DNA from: Pseudomonadales bacterium
GTDB lineage: Bacteria; Pseudomonadota; Gammaproteobacteria; Pseudomonadales; Azotimanducaceae
Direction of reading: 5' to 3'
Length of the DNA: 64,000 nt
Assembly (NCBI GenBank): GCA_028281885.1
Contig: JANQJA010000008.1
Span: 1-64,000, forward strand
The notes under the pieces are model-generated. The model saw only the letters and a list, made by a program, of their open reading frames with translations, did not search any database and was not told where the DNA came from. Position numbers and translations under genes: made by a program. Positions 25,425-39,266 of this stretch are shown piece by piece. Within the stretch, counting starts at the first letter, position 1. Each line of letters starts with the position of its first letter.

Positions 25425-27020
25425 ATGCCCGGAAAGAATGATCCCATCTGGCAGGCGCTGGCCAGCCATCGCACCAGACTCGCCGACAAGGCGCTGGTAC
25501 AACTCTTTCGCGAAGATCCCGACCGGGCCCGGCGACTACGCATGGAAGCCGCGGGTATCACACTGGACTACAGCAAGAATCTCGTCACCGACGAGACCCT
25601 GAATCTGTTCTCCCGGCTGATCGAGGCCAACGTCCTGCCACACCAGATCCAGCAGATGGTTGACGGCGCCGAGGTAAACCCGACAGAGCGCAGACCCGCG
25701 CTGCACACCCTGCTGAGGACACAACCCGGCAAGGCCCCTGCCCGGTTGCGGGCGGAGGCGGAAGCAATCACGGACGCACTGGTTCGCATCGAACAAATGG
25801 CGAACGACATCAGATCCGGACACTGGGCCGGGGCCGGTGGCACACCCATCACCGATATTCTGCATCTCGGCATCGGCGGCTCCAACCTGGGGCCTGAGAT
25901 GGTCAGCGCGGCGCTGGAAACCGCTCACGACAGGGCGGTGAACTGCCACTATGTGGCCAATGTTGACGGCCATCACATCGACCGGGTGTTGAATCAGCTG
26001 AACCCCCGGTCGACTCTGCTGGTGATTGCATCGAAGAGTTTCAGCACCCAGGAAACCCTCCTGAATGCAAAGACAGCGCGAGCCTGGCTGGCGAATGCGG
26101 TCGGCGAAACTGACCTGGCGCACCACCTCATCGCCGTGACTGGCAACAGCGAGGCCGCCAGCCGGTTCGGCGTCGCACCCGCCAACGCCCTGCCGATGTG
26201 GGACTGGGTCGGGGGCCGGTTCTCACTCTGGTCCGCAGTCGGGATTACGACCGCCATCGCGTTTGGGTTCAGGACCTTCCGTGCGCTGCTGGATGGCGCC
26301 GCCGCCATGGATCTTCATTTCAAAGAAGCACCCTGGCCGGATAACCTGCCGATGATGCTGGCGCTGCTCGGCATCTGGTACAGCAACTTTTACGACGCCG
26401 AGTCCTGTGCCGTGATGCCCTATGACCATGGACTGCGACTACTGCCGAATCACCTGCAACAACTCGACATGGAGAGTAACGGCAAGTCAGTTGATCAAAA
26501 GGGCAAACCCATCGACTACAACACCGGCCCCATCGTCTGGGGCGGCGAAGGCAGCAACGGACAACACGCGTTCCTGCAGCTGCTGCACCAGGGAACGCGA
26601 CTGGTACCCGTCGATTTCATCCTGCCGCTCAGGTCCCACCACAACAGAACCGAACATCACGACTGGCTGGTCGCCAACTGCCTGGCGCAAAGCCAGGCGC
26701 TGATGACAGGACGCGCGGCACTGCAGGACGATGGTGCCTCTGCCCATCGCGCACTGCCGGGAAACCATCCCAGCAACATGATCCTGGTAGACCGCATCAC
26801 CCCCGAGACCCTGGGCGCCATTATTGCCATGTATGAACACAAAGTGTTCTGTCAGGCCATGATATGGCACATTAACCCCTTCGATCAGTGGGGCGTGGAA
26901 CTCGGCAAAGAGATCGGCGATGCCATCTTTGCAAGCTTCGACAATGAGACGGACGAAGATCGATTCGACCCCTCCACCCGACTGCTGATCAAACAGTATC
27001 TGGCCAAACGCAAGAAATAA
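25425..27020 (+). CDS. pgi: Glucose-6-phosphate isomerase
   Basis: Pgi interconverts glucose-6-phosphate and fructose-6-phosphate. The 531-residue protein shows the sugar-phosphate-binding segment [25 protein letters not shown], the catalytic glutamate region [12 protein letters not shown], and the catalytic histidine region GNHPSN, with a C-terminal lysine region KQYLAKRKK. Length is close to the E. coli enzyme (549). It lies between the deoxynucleoside kinase and acs. Confidence 0.97.
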   Translation: MPGKNDPIWQALASHRTRLADKALVQLFREDPDRARRLRMEAAGITLDYSKNLVTDETLNLFSRLIEANVLPHQIQQMVDGAEVNPTERRPALHTLLRTQPGKAPARLRAEAEAITDALVRIEQMANDIRSGHWAGAGGTPITDILHLGIGGSNLGPEMVSAALETAHDRAVNCHYVANVDGHHIDRVLNQLNPRSTLLVIASKSFSTQETLLNAKTARAWLANAVGETDLAHHLIAVTGNSEAASRFGVAPANALPMWDWVGGRFSLWSAVGITTAIAFGFRTFRALLDGAAAMDLHFKEAPWPDNLPMMLALLGIWYSNFYDAESCAVMPYDHGLRLLPNHLQQLDMESNGKSVDQKGKPIDYNTGPIVWGGEGSNGQHAFLQLLHQGTRLVPVDFILPLRSHHNRTEHHDWLVANCLAQSQALMTGRAALQDDGASAHRALPGNHPSNMILVDRITPETLGAIIAMYEHKVFCQAMIWHINPFDQWGVELGKEIGDAIFASFDNETDEDRFDPSTRLLIKQYLAKRKK

Positions 27021-27031
27021 GAGGAACCCCG

Positions 27032-28960
<1,929 letters not shown>

Positions 28961-29041
28961 ACGGCCTGGGCGGCCCCATTTGATCTGACTTGGTGCATTA
29001 GGAGAGAATTTGGTCTCTCCAACGCATCGGGAAGTAGTTCG

Positions 29042-29776
29042 TTGCCCATCCAACAAGTCGTCACCTGCATGGAATGCAGCCTGAATGCGCTCTGTATTCC
29101 CCATGGCATGTCATTGGAAGAGATTGACCGAATCAGCAGTCTCGTCGAACGAGGGAGACCGTTGCATCGGCACGATCGGGTTTTCGAGCAGGGCGACACA
29201 TTCAGTTCCATCTACGCGGTCCGCGCTGGTGCCGTCAAGGTATCAGCGACCAGTCCCCAGGGCGAGGAGCAGGTCATCGGGTTTTACCTGCCCGGTGAAA
29301 TCTTCGGCCTGGACGCGATTGACGAAAATACCCATCAGTGTTCAGCCACCGCGCTGGAGACCTCGACCATCTGTGAGATTCCATTTGACCGACTGAAGGA
29401 TCTGTCAAAAGAGGTATCCAACCTGCAATCCCAGATGTACCGGCTGCTGAGCCGCGAGATCCGTCAGGACCAGAATCTGCAGCTATTGCTGAGCAAAATG
29501 TCGGCGGAGGAAAAACTCAGTTCTTTCCTGCTGAACCTGTCGCTGCGTTATCAGCAACGGAGGCTGTCTCCTACCAGCTTCCGCCTGCCCATGTCCCGTG
29601 GCGATATCGGCAATTACCTGGGCCTCGCCGTTGAAACCGTCAGCCGCGCATTTACCCGGATGCAGGAAAACGGCGTGATCAAGGTTGAACAGCGTGAAGT
29701 CAGTGTCATCGACAAGCACGCATTATGTCGCCTCGCCGACGCCGAATGTCCAAACGAGTTGCTTGAATCTGATTGA
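29042..29776 (+). CDS. Fnr/Anr-type oxygen-responsive transcription regulator
   Basis: This 244-residue Crp/Fnr protein has the [4Fe-4S] ligands C-x2-C-x5-C at residues 10-19 ([10 protein letters not shown]) and a further cysteine near 101 (THQCSATAL). The helix-turn-helix contains the Fnr recognition motif ETVSRAF, with E, S and R spaced for TTGAT half-sites. It should switch genes between aerobic and anaerobic states. The start appears to be TTG with GGGAAG upstream, because the next ATG would delete the first iron-sulfur cysteine. Confidence 0.93.
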   Translation: MPIQQVVTCMECSLNALCIPHGMSLEEIDRISSLVERGRPLHRHDRVFEQGDTFSSIYAVRAGAVKVSATSPQGEEQVIGFYLPGEIFGLDAIDENTHQCSATALETSTICEIPFDRLKDLSKEVSNLQSQMYRLLSREIRQDQNLQLLLSKMSAEEKLSSFLLNLSLRYQQRRLSPTSFRLPMSRGDIGNYLGLAVETVSRAFTRMQENGVIKVEQREVSVIDKHALCRLADAECPNELLESD

Positions 29777-29787
29777 TCGGAGCATCC

Positions 29788-30465
29788 ATGAATTACGACG
29801 ACGTCGTTAAGGGGCGCCGTAGTATCCGCGGTTACAAACCGGATCCCGTACCCCGCGAGATCATCGAGGAAATCATCAGTCTGGCGACGCGCGCCTGTTC
29901 ATCGATGAATACCCAACCCTGGCATTTCTATGTCATTACCGGCGAGCCACTGGACCGAATCCGACAGGGCAATACAGAGCGTAACCTGACGGGCGTCAAA
30001 CCCTCCCGGGAGATCAGGTCCCATGGTCGCTACGAAGGTGTCCATCGGCAGCGCCAGATCGAAATCGCCGTTCAGCTGTTCGAAGCCATGGGGATCGGTC
30101 GAAACGACAAGGAGGCCCGCCAGGACTGGGTCTTGAGGGGTTTTCGCCAGTTCGACGCGCCCGTTGCCGTGATCGTGACCTACGACCGGGTACTGCAGGA
30201 AGGAGATCTGGCCCAGTTCGACTGTGGCGCGGTGGTCAATGGCCTGGTTCAGGCGGCCTGGTCCCGGGGGCTGGGCTGCGTGGTCAACAGCCAGGGCATC
30301 ATGCAGTCACCCGTGGTGCGAGAACACGCTCAGATCGACGACGATGAGGTCATCATGATCTGCGTGGCCATGGGATACCCGGATGAGGATTTTCCAGCGA
30401 ACCAGGTGGTTTCGCATCGTCGACCGGTCGCCGAAATCACCAGTTTCGTCGGCTTCGACGACTGA
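29788..30465 (+). CDS. Nitroreductase family flavoprotein
   Basis: This 225-residue protein shows the FMN-binding N-terminus GRRSIRGYKPDPV, SSMNTQPWHFYVITG and the C-terminal segment GCVVNSQGI. The family reduces nitro groups, quinones or flavin-like substrates with NAD(P)H. The true substrate cannot be told. I place the start at ATG 29788, which has GGAG 5 nt upstream. It lies 11 nt after fnr and may be cotranscribed with it. Confidence 0.88.
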   Translation: MNYDDVVKGRRSIRGYKPDPVPREIIEEIISLATRACSSMNTQPWHFYVITGEPLDRIRQGNTERNLTGVKPSREIRSHGRYEGVHRQRQIEIAVQLFEAMGIGRNDKEARQDWVLRGFRQFDAPVAVIVTYDRVLQEGDLAQFDCGAVVNGLVQAAWSRGLGCVVNSQGIMQSPVVREHAQIDDDEVIMICVAMGYPDEDFPANQVVSHRRPVAEITSFVGFDD

Positions 30466-30474
30466 AAGGTCAAT

Positions 30475-30503
30475 AAAAAAGGGGCGCCTGAACGCCCCTT
30501 TTT
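30475..30503. terminator. Bidirectional intrinsic terminator between convergent genes
   Basis: An A run, the stem GGGGCG-CCTGAA-CGCCCC, and a T run form a terminator that works on both strands. It separates the nitroreductase gene from the convergent pnp operon. Confidence 0.92.
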
Positions 30504-30528
30504 GTTACGACCTGCTTCGGCGGAACGA

Positions 30529-32649
30529 TTACGCTTCGCTCTGCTGGGCCTCAATCACCTCATCGGCACCATCGGACGGCAGCTCCTTGATCGAAAGCTT
30601 GATTCGGCCCCGATCCACGTCCAGGCAGATCACTTCGACTTCCTGCCCTTCGGACAGATAGTCCGTCACCTTCTCCACGCGCTCTTCGGCAATCTGGGAG
30701 ATGTGCACCAGGCCATCTTTGCCGGGCAGAATATTCACGAAGGCACCAAAGTCAGCAATCTTCACAACCTTGCCCTGGTAGATTTTACCGACCTCGGCTT
30801 CCGCGGTGATCGCATTGATCGCCTCGATCGCCGCGTCACGAGAATCCGCATCCTCACCGAAGATCGTAATCGTGCCGTCATCTTCGATGTCGATAGAGGC
30901 ACTGGTGTCTTCCGTGATCTGCCGAATCGTCGCACCACCCTTGCCGATGACGTCACGAATCTTGTCCGCATCCACCTTGATGGTAGTCATGGCAGGCGCA
31001 TTTTCAGAGACCGTCTCACGGGATCGGCCAATCACCTTGTTCATCTCACCGAGAATATGAATACGCGCTTCCCTGGCCTGGGCGAGTGCGGTTTCCATAA
31101 TCTCCTCGGTAATCCCCTGGATCTTGATATCCATTTGCAGGGCAGTGACGCCGGTTTCAGTACCCGCCACCTTGAAGTCCATGTCGCCCAGGTGATCCTC
31201 ATCACCCAGGATGTCAGTCAGGACGGCAAAGCCATCGTCATCTTTCACCAGTCCCATGGCAACACCTGCCACCGCTGCCTTCAGCGGAACGCCGGCATCC
31301 ATCAGGGCAAGGCTGGCACCACACACCGATGCCATCGATGACGAACCGTTGGATTCGGTAATCTCGGATACCACGCGGGTGGTATAGGGCCAGGCATCAG
31401 CCGCCGGCAAAACTGCCGCGATACCACGGCGAGCGAGGCGGCCATGGCCAATCTCCCGGCGCTTGGGACCACCCGAAAAGCCTGTTTCACCGACGCTGTA
31501 ATGAGGGAAGTTGTAGTGCAGCAGAAAATTGTCCCGAGAGGAGCCACGCAGTGCATCAATAATCTGTGCGTCACGCATGGAACCCAGCGTGGTCGTTACG
31601 ATCGCCTGGGTTTCACCCCTCGTAAACAGCGCCGAGCCATGAGTTTTGTCCAGCACCCCAACTTCGACGGCAATCGGTCGAACGGTGCGCGTGTCACGGC
31701 CATCGATACGGGGCTCGCCGGCAATAATCCTGCGCCTGACCGTCTTCTTCTCAAGGCTGCTAAACGCGCCCGCAACGGATTCCTCATCGATTCCCGCTGT
31801 CTCGTCCACCAGCTGCTCGATGGCCTGGGCACGAAGTTCAGATACGCGGCCCTGCCGTTCCATCTTGTCAACGATCTGATAGGCGTCCCCAATGGGACCC
31901 GCAAACTGTTCTGCGACTCGAGTACTCAGATCGACGTTTTCTGCCTCCGGCTGCCAGTCCCACCTGGGCTTGCCCGCCTCGGCGACCAGTTCGTTGATGG
32001 CCTGGATGACGGTCTGCATTTCCTGGTGGGCGAACAATACCGCACCCAGCATCTGGTCTTCAGTCAGCTCGCGAGCTTCTGATTCCACCATCAGGACTGC
32101 GGACTCTGTACCAGCAACCACCATGTCCAGGTCAGACGACTCCAAGGCTTCGTAGCCCGGGTTCAGCATATATCCATCCTTGCTGAAGCCGACCCGCGCC
32201 GCGCCGATCGGACCGGCAAAAGGAATGCCAGAGATCGCCAGTGCAGCCGATGCACCGATCATGGCCGGAATATCAGGATCAACATCCTTGCTGGCTGACA
32301 TGACCTGACACGTCACCTGTACCTCATTCATGAAGCCTTTGGGGAACAGCGGCCTGATCGGCCGGTCAATCAAACGGGACGTCAGTGTTTCCTTTTCCGA
32401 GGGTCGACCTTCCCGACGGGGGAAACCGCCCGGAATTCGTCCAGACGCGTACATCTTCTCTTCGTAGTTGACGGTCAGCGGAAAGAAAGACTGTCCCGGT
32501 GCTGCTTCCTTGTTACCAACAACAGCCACAAGGACTGACGTGTCAGACATGGTGACCAGAACAGACCCTGTGGCCTGACGGGCAATTCGCCCGGTTTCAA
32601 TGACGACCTCCTGGTCGCCGTAAGTAAATTTCTTGCTTACTTGATTCAC
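30529..32649 (-). CDS. pnp: Polyribonucleotide nucleotidyltransferase (PNPase)
   Basis: PNPase degrades RNA 3' to 5' by phosphorolysis within the degradosome. The protein has two RNase PH domains, a KH domain ([20 protein letters not shown]) and an S1 domain ([20 protein letters not shown]). I choose the GTG at 32647-32649, giving 706 residues; GGAG lies 6 nt before it, and the start matches related PNPases. An in-frame TTG 12 nt upstream overlaps the ribosome-binding site. It follows rpsO as in most gammaproteobacteria. Confidence 0.97.
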   Translation of the reverse strand: MNQVSKKFTYGDQEVVIETGRIARQATGSVLVTMSDTSVLVAVVGNKEAAPGQSFFPLTVNYEEKMYASGRIPGGFPRREGRPSEKETLTSRLIDRPIRPLFPKGFMNEVQVTCQVMSASKDVDPDIPAMIGASAALAISGIPFAGPIGAARVGFSKDGYMLNPGYEALESSDLDMVVAGTESAVLMVESEARELTEDQMLGAVLFAHQEMQTVIQAINELVAEAGKPRWDWQPEAENVDLSTRVAEQFAGPIGDAYQIVDKMERQGRVSELRAQAIEQLVDETAGIDEESVAGAFSSLEKKTVRRRIIAGEPRIDGRDTRTVRPIAVEVGVLDKTHGSALFTRGETQAIVTTTLGSMRDAQIIDALRGSSRDNFLLHYNFPHYSVGETGFSGGPKRREIGHGRLARRGIAAVLPAADAWPYTTRVVSEITESNGSSSMASVCGASLALMDAGVPLKAAVAGVAMGLVKDDDGFAVLTDILGDEDHLGDMDFKVAGTETGVTALQMDIKIQGITEEIMETALAQAREARIHILGEMNKVIGRSRETVSENAPAMTTIKVDADKIRDVIGKGGATIRQITEDTSASIDIEDDGTITIFGEDADSRDAAIEAINAITAEAEVGKIYQGKVVKIADFGAFVNILPGKDGLVHISQIAEERVEKVTDYLSEGQEVEVICLDVDRGRIKLSIKELPSDGADEVIEAQQSEA

Positions 32650-32670
32650 ATAACTCTCCAATAAATTATT

Positions 32671-32685
32671 GGGGCGAACAGCCCC
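32671..32685 (-). promoter_or_regulatory. Hairpin in the rpsO-pnp intercistronic region
   Basis: GGGGC-TGTTC-GCCCC (minus strand) is followed by the AT-rich stretch AATAATTTATT. In E. coli the same gap carries an attenuator and an RNase III site through which PNPase represses itself. The hairpin here is shorter and its role is inferred. Confidence 0.5.
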
Positions 32686-32699
32686 GGTCGGTCCTCGCC

Positions 32700-32969
32700 T
32701 TATCTTCGGAGGCCCAGACGCTTAATCAATGACGCGTATCGGTCTGTACTCTTGGTACGCAGATAATTGAGCAACTTTCGCCGTTGACTCACCATGCGGA
32801 GCAGACCGACCCGGGAATGATGGTCGTGATTGTGCTCCTTGAAGTGTTCCTGCAACTTCTCAATGTTAGCGGTCAGCAGCGCCACCTGAACTTCAGGGGA
32901 ACCGGAGTCGTTGGCCGAACTGCCATACTCCTTGATGATGTCAGCTTTTTCCTGATTCGATAATGCCAT
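32700..32969 (-). CDS. rpsO: 30S ribosomal protein S15
   Basis: The 89-residue protein matches S15 along its length, including [31 protein letters not shown] and the C-terminal LGLRR. S15 binds the 16S central domain early in assembly. The ATG is preceded by GGAGAAAT. The 82-nt leader contains the hairpin GCCCGAACAGGGC, a possible autoregulatory structure. It lies between truB and pnp. Confidence 0.98.
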   Translation of the reverse strand: MALSNQEKADIIKEYGSSANDSGSPEVQVALLTANIEKLQEHFKEHNHDHHSRVGLLRMVSQRRKLLNYLRTKSTDRYASLIKRLGLRR

Positions 32970-33051
32970 TACTATTTCTCCAATATGCAGTGATGCCCTG
33001 TTCGGGCGTTAAGGCCAACTACCGCGCATATTTGCAGTAGCCGCCGGTTAT

Positions 33052-33981
33052 TTATTGGGTCGCGATCAACCTTCGTGGCGCGACCCGGCCATCTTCCAAA
33101 ATCTCGCCGACACCCAGAAATTCAAGGTCATCGTCAGATTCCGAAAATATCCGCACCCATCCCGCCGTCGGGGCATGGGAAATCTGCACCGCCTGCCCCT
33201 GTAACAGGAACGCGGCCGTCATCTCCGGGAGTTCGACGGCAGGCCAGTCCTCAACTGCCGTCGAGGGCGGCACCAGCAATCCGTCAATTGCCTCCAGGCC
33301 TCTGTTTTTCCTGAGGTTTTCTATTTCCTCAAGGGTCACAGCGTCAGCAAGCCCGTAGGGACCGGACGCCAGGCGACGGAGCCCGGAGATATGCGCGCCG
33401 CAGCCTAACACTTTACCCAGGTCTTCCGCTATAGAACGAACGTAGGTTCCCTTGCTACAGGAGATATTCAGGGTCAGTTCCTCATCACACCAATCTTCCA
33501 GCACCAGCTCATGAACCAGCACCCGGCGCGCCTTGCGCTCAACCTCTATACCCTGCCGGGCCAGTTTGTAGAGAGGCTCGCCGTCGACCTTCAGCGCCGA
33601 GAACATTGACGGCGTCTGGGTAATCTCCCCCCGAAAATTGTCGAGCGCGGCCTCAAGCTGGTCCTGATCCAGCGTCGGCACTGCCTGCTCGGAGACAATG
33701 TCACCGTCCGCATCGCCGCTGGTGGTTGTCACCCCCAGCCGGACCTGTGCCCGGTATTGCTTGTCCGCGTTGAGTAGAAACTGGGAAAATTTGGTCGCCT
33801 CACCAAAGCACAGTGGCAGCACGCCTGTCGCCATGGGATCAAGGCTGCCCGTGTGACCGGCCTTGGCTGCATCAAACAAGCGTTTGGCCCGCTGCAACGC
33901 CCCATTCGATGTCACACCGGCCGGCTTGTCGAGCACCAGGATGCCATCTACCTGGCGACCCTTTCGACGACGCCTGGCCAT
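33052..33981 (-). CDS. truB: tRNA pseudouridine(55) synthase
   Basis: TruB makes pseudouridine 55 in the T loop of tRNAs. The 309-residue protein shows GILVLDKPAGVTSN and the catalytic-aspartate motif GHTGSLDPMATGVLPLC. A C-terminal PUA-like region follows. The ATG overlaps the rbfA stop as TGATG, so the two are translationally coupled. Confidence 0.97.
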   Translation of the reverse strand: MARRRRKGRQVDGILVLDKPAGVTSNGALQRAKRLFDAAKAGHTGSLDPMATGVLPLCFGEATKFSQFLLNADKQYRAQVRLGVTTTSGDADGDIVSEQAVPTLDQDQLEAALDNFRGEITQTPSMFSALKVDGEPLYKLARQGIEVERKARRVLVHELVLEDWCDEELTLNISCSKGTYVRSIAEDLGKVLGCGAHISGLRRLASGPYGLADAVTLEEIENLRKNRGLEAIDGLLVPPSTAVEDWPAVELPEMTAAFLLQGQAVQISHAPTAGWVRIFSESDDDLEFLGVGEILEDGRVAPRRLIATQ

Positions 33982-34358
33982 CAACTATCCCCACCGGGGC
34001 GATTCTTGCGATCATTGGCCAGGGCATCATCGATCGCCTTGCTGATGCGAGCGCCATTCTCAATCGTCGCATCGTAGTGAAACCGTAGTTTCGGCGTTGT
34101 GCGCGTCGACAGTACCCGCGCCAGCTGCGATCTCATGAAACCGGCCGCATTTTCAAGCGCCACTTCAGCCGCCGTCGCATTGCTTTCACCCAGCAAGGTG
34201 AAATAAACGTCGGCAAAAGCCAGGTCCCGCGAAACCTTGACCTCATTGATTGTCACCAGGCCAATCCGGGGATCCCGCAATTCCTGCTGAACCAGACGGG
34301 CCAGTTCCTGATGAATGAGATCAGCGATTCGACGACCGCGACTGAATTCCCTGGGCAA
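33981..34358 (-). CDS. rbfA: 30S ribosome-binding factor RbfA
   Basis: This 125-residue KH-fold maturation factor acts on late 30S assembly. The segment RDPRIGLVTINEVKVSRDLAFADVYFT is diagnostic in form. The start appears to be TTG at 34356-34358, because the N-terminus PREFSRGRRIADLI aligns with RbfA from its first residue and no ATG is nearby. It lies 9 nt after infB and overlaps truB. Confidence 0.96.
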   Translation of the reverse strand: MPREFSRGRRIADLIHQELARLVQQELRDPRIGLVTINEVKVSRDLAFADVYFTLLGESNATAAEVALENAAGFMRSQLARVLSTRTTPKLRFHYDATIENGARISKAIDDALANDRKNRPGGDS

Positions 34359-34367
34359 GACGAGGAC

Positions 34368-36947
34368 CTAGAGTTCGCGCGCTACTTCGCGCGAATCAAA
34401 TACTTCGATCTGGTCACCGACACGAACATCATTGTAGTTACGGACGCCGATACCACACTCAACGCCATTTCTGACCTCAGTCACTTCATCCTTAAATCGA
34501 CGGAGCGACTCAAGCTCACCTTCGTAAATGACAATGTTGTCCCTGAGTACACGGATTTTCTTGTCCTTGTACACGGTACCCTCGGTAACAATACAACCCG
34601 CGATATTGCCAAACTTCTTCGATTCGAAGACTTCTTTCACTTGTGCAATGCCGACAATCTCTTCCCGGATCTCGGGCGACAGCATGCCGGAAAGGGCAGC
34701 TTTTACGTCATCCACCAGATCGTAGATCACCTTGTAATAGCGCAGATCAATGCCTTCGTTTTCGATCAGCTTGCGGGCAGCGGAATCGGCGCGCACGTTG
34801 AAACCAAACACAACGGCACCCGCAGTGATCGCATAGTTTACATCTGACTCTGCAATCGCACCCACGCCCGAGAAGACCACATTGACCGCCACCTCTTCGT
34901 TGCCCAGCTCTTGCAACGCGGACACAATCGCCTCCAGCGAACCGCGCACGTCCGCTTTTACCACGACGTTGAGCTGCCTGGTCTCTTCACTACCGAAACT
35001 GTCCAGCAGGTTATCAAGGCTGGCGGCCGGCGTCGCAAGACGCGCATCATTGGCCTTGTCGCGACGGAATTCTGCAACCTCCCGCGCCCGCTTCTCATCA
35101 TTCGCAACCAAGAACGGGTCGCCCGCACCCGGGGTACCGTCAAGACCCAGCATCTCAACCGGCGTCGCCGGTCCGGCCGACTTCACCTGTCGACCGTTTT
35201 CATCCGTCATGGCGCGAACCCGACCAAAATTCTGGCCGGCAACAATCACATCGCCCTGTTTCAGGGTGCCGTTCTGCACCAGTAGCGTCGCCACGGGACC
35301 ACGGCCGCGATCCAGCTCCGACTCAATAACAACACCACGAGCGGGACCGTCAACGACCGCCCTGAGTTCGAGGATCTCTGCCTGCAACAGGATCGCCTCA
35401 AGCAGTTCGTTAATGCCTTCACCCGTGTGCGCAGAAACCTGCACAAACTGGGTGTCTCCGCCCCAGTCGTCTGGAATCACATTGCGCGCCGCCAGTTCAT
35501 TTTTTACCCGCTCCGGATCGGCGCCCTCAACATCCATCTTGTTGATGGCAACAACCATTGGTACCTCGCCACCCTGGGCATGCTGAATAGCTTCCTCGGT
35601 CTGCGGCATCACACCATCGTCCGCCGCCACGACCAGGATAACGATGTCGGTACACTGAGCGCCCCTCGCCCGCATGGCGGTAAACGCCGCATGGCCGGGT
35701 GTATCGATAAAACAGATCTCGCCGTGGTCGGTGGTCACCCGGTAGGCGCCAATGTGCTGGGTAATCCCGCCGGCTTCACCGCTGACAACCTGGGTTTTTC
35801 GAATATAGTCGAGCAGCGATGTCTTACCGTGATCGACGTGTCCCATCACGGTCACCACAGGCGCCCGCGGGGTCTCTTCCCCGGTGAGGGCCATATCTTC
35901 TTCAAGGTCCTTCTCAACCGAATCAGCCAAGAGCGTCTTGACGACATGCCCAAACTCTTCAACCACCAGTGTCGCCGTATCCTGGTCGATCGACTGATTG
36001 ACCGAAGCCATGACATCCAAGTTCATCAGCGACTTAATGACATCGTTGGCTTTAACTGACATCTTCTGCGATAGCTGACCCACGGTGATTGACTCGCCAA
36101 TCTCAACCTCCCGCTTGATCTCTTCAGTGGGTGCATTGAACTTGTGTTGCCGGGCGGCAGGACGGCCACCACGCTTCGGACGCGATGAAGCAAGCCCCAG
36201 GGTCGACGTGCTTTCGGCAGTCGCCTCAGCCTGTTCAATAATTTCCTCGACCTCGCCTTCCAGCAACTCTTCGACTTCCTCTTCGATTAGTTCCTCGACA
36301 CGACGTTTCTTTTCGCCGTGGCGGGACTTGCGCTCTGCATGATCCGGCTGATCAAGATCGTGACGATCCCGCTTGTCCTTGCGCGCGGATACTTTTTCTT
36401 CGGATTCCCGTTCTGTTTCCGCCTGACGGGCTGCCTCCTGCTCTTCCTTGCGCTTCTTCTCGGCAGCTTCCTGCTCTTCCTTGCGCTTCCTTTCCGCCGC
36501 TTCCTGACGACGACGCTCTGCCTCAGCCTCTGCTTCAGCATGCGCTTGCCTGCGACGAGCTTCAGCCTCGTCGCTGCGATTGACCTCTACCTTGACCGGA
36601 CCCTTGTCTTGCGCTGGTTCAGCAGCGGCTCCAGCGGCGTCTGCATCCGCACGACGAACATAGGTACGCTTCTTACGAACCTCAACATTGACCGTACGGC
36701 CACGGCCCGCTCCGGCGCTACTCTTAAGGGTAGACAGTGTGCGTCGTTTCAGGGTGATCTTCTTGCGGTCCCCATCATCGTCGCCATGAACCTGACGGCG
36801 ATGGGCCAGGAGGGTCTGCTTTTCTTCTTCGGTTACGGCGTCGTCAGGGTTTTTCTGGGGCAGGCCAGCCTCTTGCATCTGCTGCAATAAGCGGTCAACA
36901 GGCGTTTCGATTGTCTCCGCCAGCTGGGTTACCGTGACATCTGCCAT
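34368..36947 (-). CDS. infB: Translation initiation factor IF-2
   Basis: IF-2 is the GTPase that brings initiator tRNA to the 30S subunit. The 859-residue protein has an N-terminal IF2_N domain (about 1-50), a charged lysine/glutamate/arginine-rich linker, a second IF2_N-like domain (about 290-340), the G domain ([26 protein letters not shown]) and C-terminal beta-barrels. I choose ATG 36947, which has AGGAGAG 6 nt upstream and matches known N-termini. It follows nusA by 17 nt. Confidence 0.97.
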   Translation of the reverse strand: MADVTVTQLAETIETPVDRLLQQMQEAGLPQKNPDDAVTEEEKQTLLAHRRQVHGDDDGDRKKITLKRRTLSTLKSSAGAGRGRTVNVEVRKKRTYVRRADADAAGAAAEPAQDKGPVKVEVNRSDEAEARRRQAHAEAEAEAERRRQEAAERKRKEEQEAAEKKRKEEQEAARQAETERESEEKVSARKDKRDRHDLDQPDHAERKSRHGEKKRRVEELIEEEVEELLEGEVEEIIEQAEATAESTSTLGLASSRPKRGGRPAARQHKFNAPTEEIKREVEIGESITVGQLSQKMSVKANDVIKSLMNLDVMASVNQSIDQDTATLVVEEFGHVVKTLLADSVEKDLEEDMALTGEETPRAPVVTVMGHVDHGKTSLLDYIRKTQVVSGEAGGITQHIGAYRVTTDHGEICFIDTPGHAAFTAMRARGAQCTDIVILVVAADDGVMPQTEEAIQHAQGGEVPMVVAINKMDVEGADPERVKNELAARNVIPDDWGGDTQFVQVSAHTGEGINELLEAILLQAEILELRAVVDGPARGVVIESELDRGRGPVATLLVQNGTLKQGDVIVAGQNFGRVRAMTDENGRQVKSAGPATPVEMLGLDGTPGAGDPFLVANDEKRAREVAEFRRDKANDARLATPAASLDNLLDSFGSEETRQLNVVVKADVRGSLEAIVSALQELGNEEVAVNVVFSGVGAIAESDVNYAITAGAVVFGFNVRADSAARKLIENEGIDLRYYKVIYDLVDDVKAALSGMLSPEIREEIVGIAQVKEVFESKKFGNIAGCIVTEGTVYKDKKIRVLRDNIVIYEGELESLRRFKDEVTEVRNGVECGIGVRNYNDVRVGDQIEVFDSREVAREL

Positions 36948-36964
36948 TAATCTCTCCTGTCGCC

Positions 36965-38473
36965 TCAAGCCTCATCGGCTTGTTCTTCTGCTTCAAACCA
37001 GGGTGCGCGCGCTGCCATGATCAACTCGCCAGCCCGCTCTTCGCTCATTTGTTCAATTTCGAGCAAGTCATCAATCGACTGCTCGGCCAGATCTTCCATC
37101 GTGATAATGCCGGACGAAGCCAACTTGAATGCAAGCCGCCGCTCCATGCCCTCCATATTGAGCAAATCGTCAGCCGGCTCCGAATTATCCAGTGCTTCCT
37201 CGCTCGCCAGTTCCAGCGTGGTCAGCGCACTCTTCGCTCGGTTACGCAGTTCCTGAACGATGTCTTCATCAAAACCGTCGATCGCGATCATTTCCTCAAT
37301 CGGAACGTAAGCCACTTCTTCCAGCGTGGTAAATCCTTCCTCAACCAGCACGATCGCCACATCCTCATCGACATCAAGACGAGTCATGAAATTTTCGATG
37401 ACCGCGCCCGCTTCTTCCTCGTTCTTCGCAGCGGCCTCCTCCTCCGTCATGATATTGAGTTCCCAACCGGTCAGCTCGCTGGCCAGTTTTACATTCTGGC
37501 CCCCTCGACCAATGGCCTGCGCCAGGTTGTCCTCATCGACGGCGATATCCATGCTGCCGGTTTCTTCGTCAACCACGATGGAAGCGACCTCGGCGGGCGC
37601 CATCGCGTTGATCGCCAGCTGGGCAATGTTGTCGTCCCAGGGGATGATATCGATACGCTCGTTACAGAGTTCACCGGATACGGCCTGCACTCTTGAACCA
37701 CGCATACCGACACAGGCGCCAATCGGATCGATACGACCGTCGTTCGTCTTGACTGCGATCTTGGCCCGGGAACCAGGATCTCGAGCCGCGGAAAGAATCT
37801 CAATCACGCCGTCGGCGATCTCGGGCACTTCGATCTTGAACAGTTCAATCAGCATGGCCGAGGAAGTCCGCGACAGCGCCAGCTGGGGACCCCGCGCTTC
37901 AGGGCGCACTTCCTTCAGCAGGGCACGAAGGCGGTCACCGACCCTGAAAGTCTCGCGCGGAATCCACTCTTCCCGGGGCAGGATTGCTTCTGCATTGTTG
38001 CCCAGATCCACAATGACCGCTTCTCGGGTCACCTTCTTGACCTGACCGTTAACCAGTTCACCAACGCGGGACTGGTAGGCTTCCACCACCTGCGCACGTT
38101 CTGCCTCGCGCACTTTCTGGACAATGACCTGTTTGGCGGTCTGCGCCGCGATTCGGCCAAATTCGACCGACTCCACTTCTTCTTCATAATAACCATCAAG
38201 ATCGAGCTCCGGTTCGATCTCTTTTGCCGCTGACAGCGTTATTTCGGCGGCAGGGACTTCCTGCTCCGCGTCGTCGGGCACAATGCGCCAACGGCGAAAC
38301 GTTTCGTACTCGCCGGTTTCCTGATCGATTGCGACACGAAGTTCGACTTCCTCGGAATATCGCTTCTTCGTCGCGGAAGCCAACGCCTGCTCCAACGCAT
38401 CGAAGATGATGTCCTTGGACACCCCCTTCTCGTTAGATACCGAGTCAACGACCAGCAATATTTCTTTTGTCAT
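36965..38473 (-). CDS. nusA: Transcription termination/antitermination factor NusA
   Basis: The 502-residue protein has the N-terminal RNA polymerase-binding domain ([15 protein letters not shown]), an S1 domain (about 135-200), two KH domains ([29 protein letters not shown]) and two acidic helix-hairpin repeats at the C-terminus, as in E. coli. It controls pausing, termination and rRNA antitermination. The ATG at 38473 follows a GAGG site. It is the middle gene of rimP-nusA-infB. Confidence 0.98.
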   Translation of the reverse strand: MTKEILLVVDSVSNEKGVSKDIIFDALEQALASATKKRYSEEVELRVAIDQETGEYETFRRWRIVPDDAEQEVPAAEITLSAAKEIEPELDLDGYYEEEVESVEFGRIAAQTAKQVIVQKVREAERAQVVEAYQSRVGELVNGQVKKVTREAVIVDLGNNAEAILPREEWIPRETFRVGDRLRALLKEVRPEARGPQLALSRTSSAMLIELFKIEVPEIADGVIEILSAARDPGSRAKIAVKTNDGRIDPIGACVGMRGSRVQAVSGELCNERIDIIPWDDNIAQLAINAMAPAEVASIVVDEETGSMDIAVDEDNLAQAIGRGGQNVKLASELTGWELNIMTEEEAAAKNEEEAGAVIENFMTRLDVDEDVAIVLVEEGFTTLEEVAYVPIEEMIAIDGFDEDIVQELRNRAKSALTTLELASEEALDNSEPADDLLNMEGMERRLAFKLASSGIITMEDLAEQSIDDLLEIEQMSEERAGELIMAARAPWFEAEEQADEA

Positions 38474-38503
38474 CACCAAGCCTCAACAACGCCCAAGGCG
38501 CAA

Positions 38504-38995
38504 TCACACATCGAAGGTAGGAACAATATTCGCCCTGTCGATATCTTCGAGCGGGAACAGATACTCTTCATCTCCCGATCTCACCACGACATCGCCTTCT
38601 TCGATACCACACAACAACCCCTTGAACCGCTTCCTGCCTTCATAGGGGGTCCGCAAACTCAGTTTGATCTGCGCGCCCTTCCAGGCGTCAAACTGATCGC
38701 TTGTAAAAAGCCGCCGATCCATCCCGGGCGAAGAGACCTCGAGGGTGTACTTACCCTGTATAGGATCCTCAACATCCAGCATCGCCGACAACTGATGGCT
38801 CACCCTCGCACAATCATCGACATCAACACCGTCTTCGCTATCGATGTACACCTTGAGTGAGCCATTTTTGCCATGAGGCAGATACTCAATTCCCCAAAGC
38901 AAACAACCCATTCCTTCAACAACAGGCTCAATCAGCGCTTTCAACTGCTCACTCACCTGCTGCCAAACGCTCCTGCTTTCTGTCAGCGACTTCAC
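38504..38995 (-). CDS. rimP: Ribosome maturation factor RimP
   Basis: This 163-residue protein is needed for 30S maturation. Diagnostic segments are [27 protein letters not shown] and [13 protein letters not shown]. The start is GTG at 38993-38995, with only a weak ribosome-binding site; no earlier ATG is in frame. It lies 30 nt before nusA. The leader contains two hairpins, so its transcription may be attenuated after tRNA-fMet. Confidence 0.96.
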   Translation of the reverse strand: MKSLTESRSVWQQVSEQLKALIEPVVEGMGCLLWGIEYLPHGKNGSLKVYIDSEDGVDVDDCARVSHQLSAMLDVEDPIQGKYTLEVSSPGMDRRLFTSDQFDAWKGAQIKLSLRTPYEGRKRFKGLLCGIEEGDVVVRSGDEEYLFPLEDIDRANIVPTFDV

Positions 38996-39004
38996 GCTGA
39001 CCGC

Positions 39005-39034
39005 AAAAACAAAAAATGGGCGTAACGCCCATTT
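39005..39034 (-). terminator. Intrinsic terminator or attenuator before rimP
   Basis: On the minus strand AAATGGGCG-TTA-CGCCCATTT is followed by TTTGTTTTT. It lies after tRNA-fMet and only 10 nt before the rimP start, so it may terminate the tRNA or attenuate rimP-nusA-infB. Confidence 0.85.
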
Positions 39035-39100
39035 CTCTAGTCACTCTCAAATCCGCGGTCAAACCACCTGATTCAAGCGCTTTACAACCAGCCACCAAGA

Positions 39101-39117
39101 AGCCCCTGTTGGGGGCT
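39101..39117 (-). promoter_or_regulatory. Hairpin just after tRNA-fMet
   Basis: On the minus strand AGCCCC-CAACA-GGGGCT is followed by TCTT, 11 nt beyond the tRNA 3' end. It could be a weak terminator or a processing barrier protecting the tRNA precursor. Confidence 0.55.
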
Positions 39118-39127
39118 GCCGGGTGAT

Positions 39128-39204
<77 letters not shown>

Positions 39205-39221
39205 TCAAAATAAGGGCCGGA

Positions 39222-39250
39222 ATTATAGGTGCGGTGTTCACGGTGGTCAA
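39222..39250 (-). promoter_or_regulatory. Sigma-70 promoter of tRNA-fMet
   Basis: On the minus strand TTGACC and TATAAT are separated by 17 nt, an almost ideal promoter, ending 17 nt before the tRNA. The -35 lies inside the inverted repeat CGGTGG-TCAA-CCACCG (39241-39256). It probably also drives rimP-nusA-infB by read-through. Confidence 0.85.
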
Positions 39251-39266
39251 CCACCGGGAGGACCTG

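Noticed and set aside
28980..28993. Possible Fnr box (TTGAT-N4-CTTGG) before fnr
   Set aside because: The second half-site matches ATCAA poorly.
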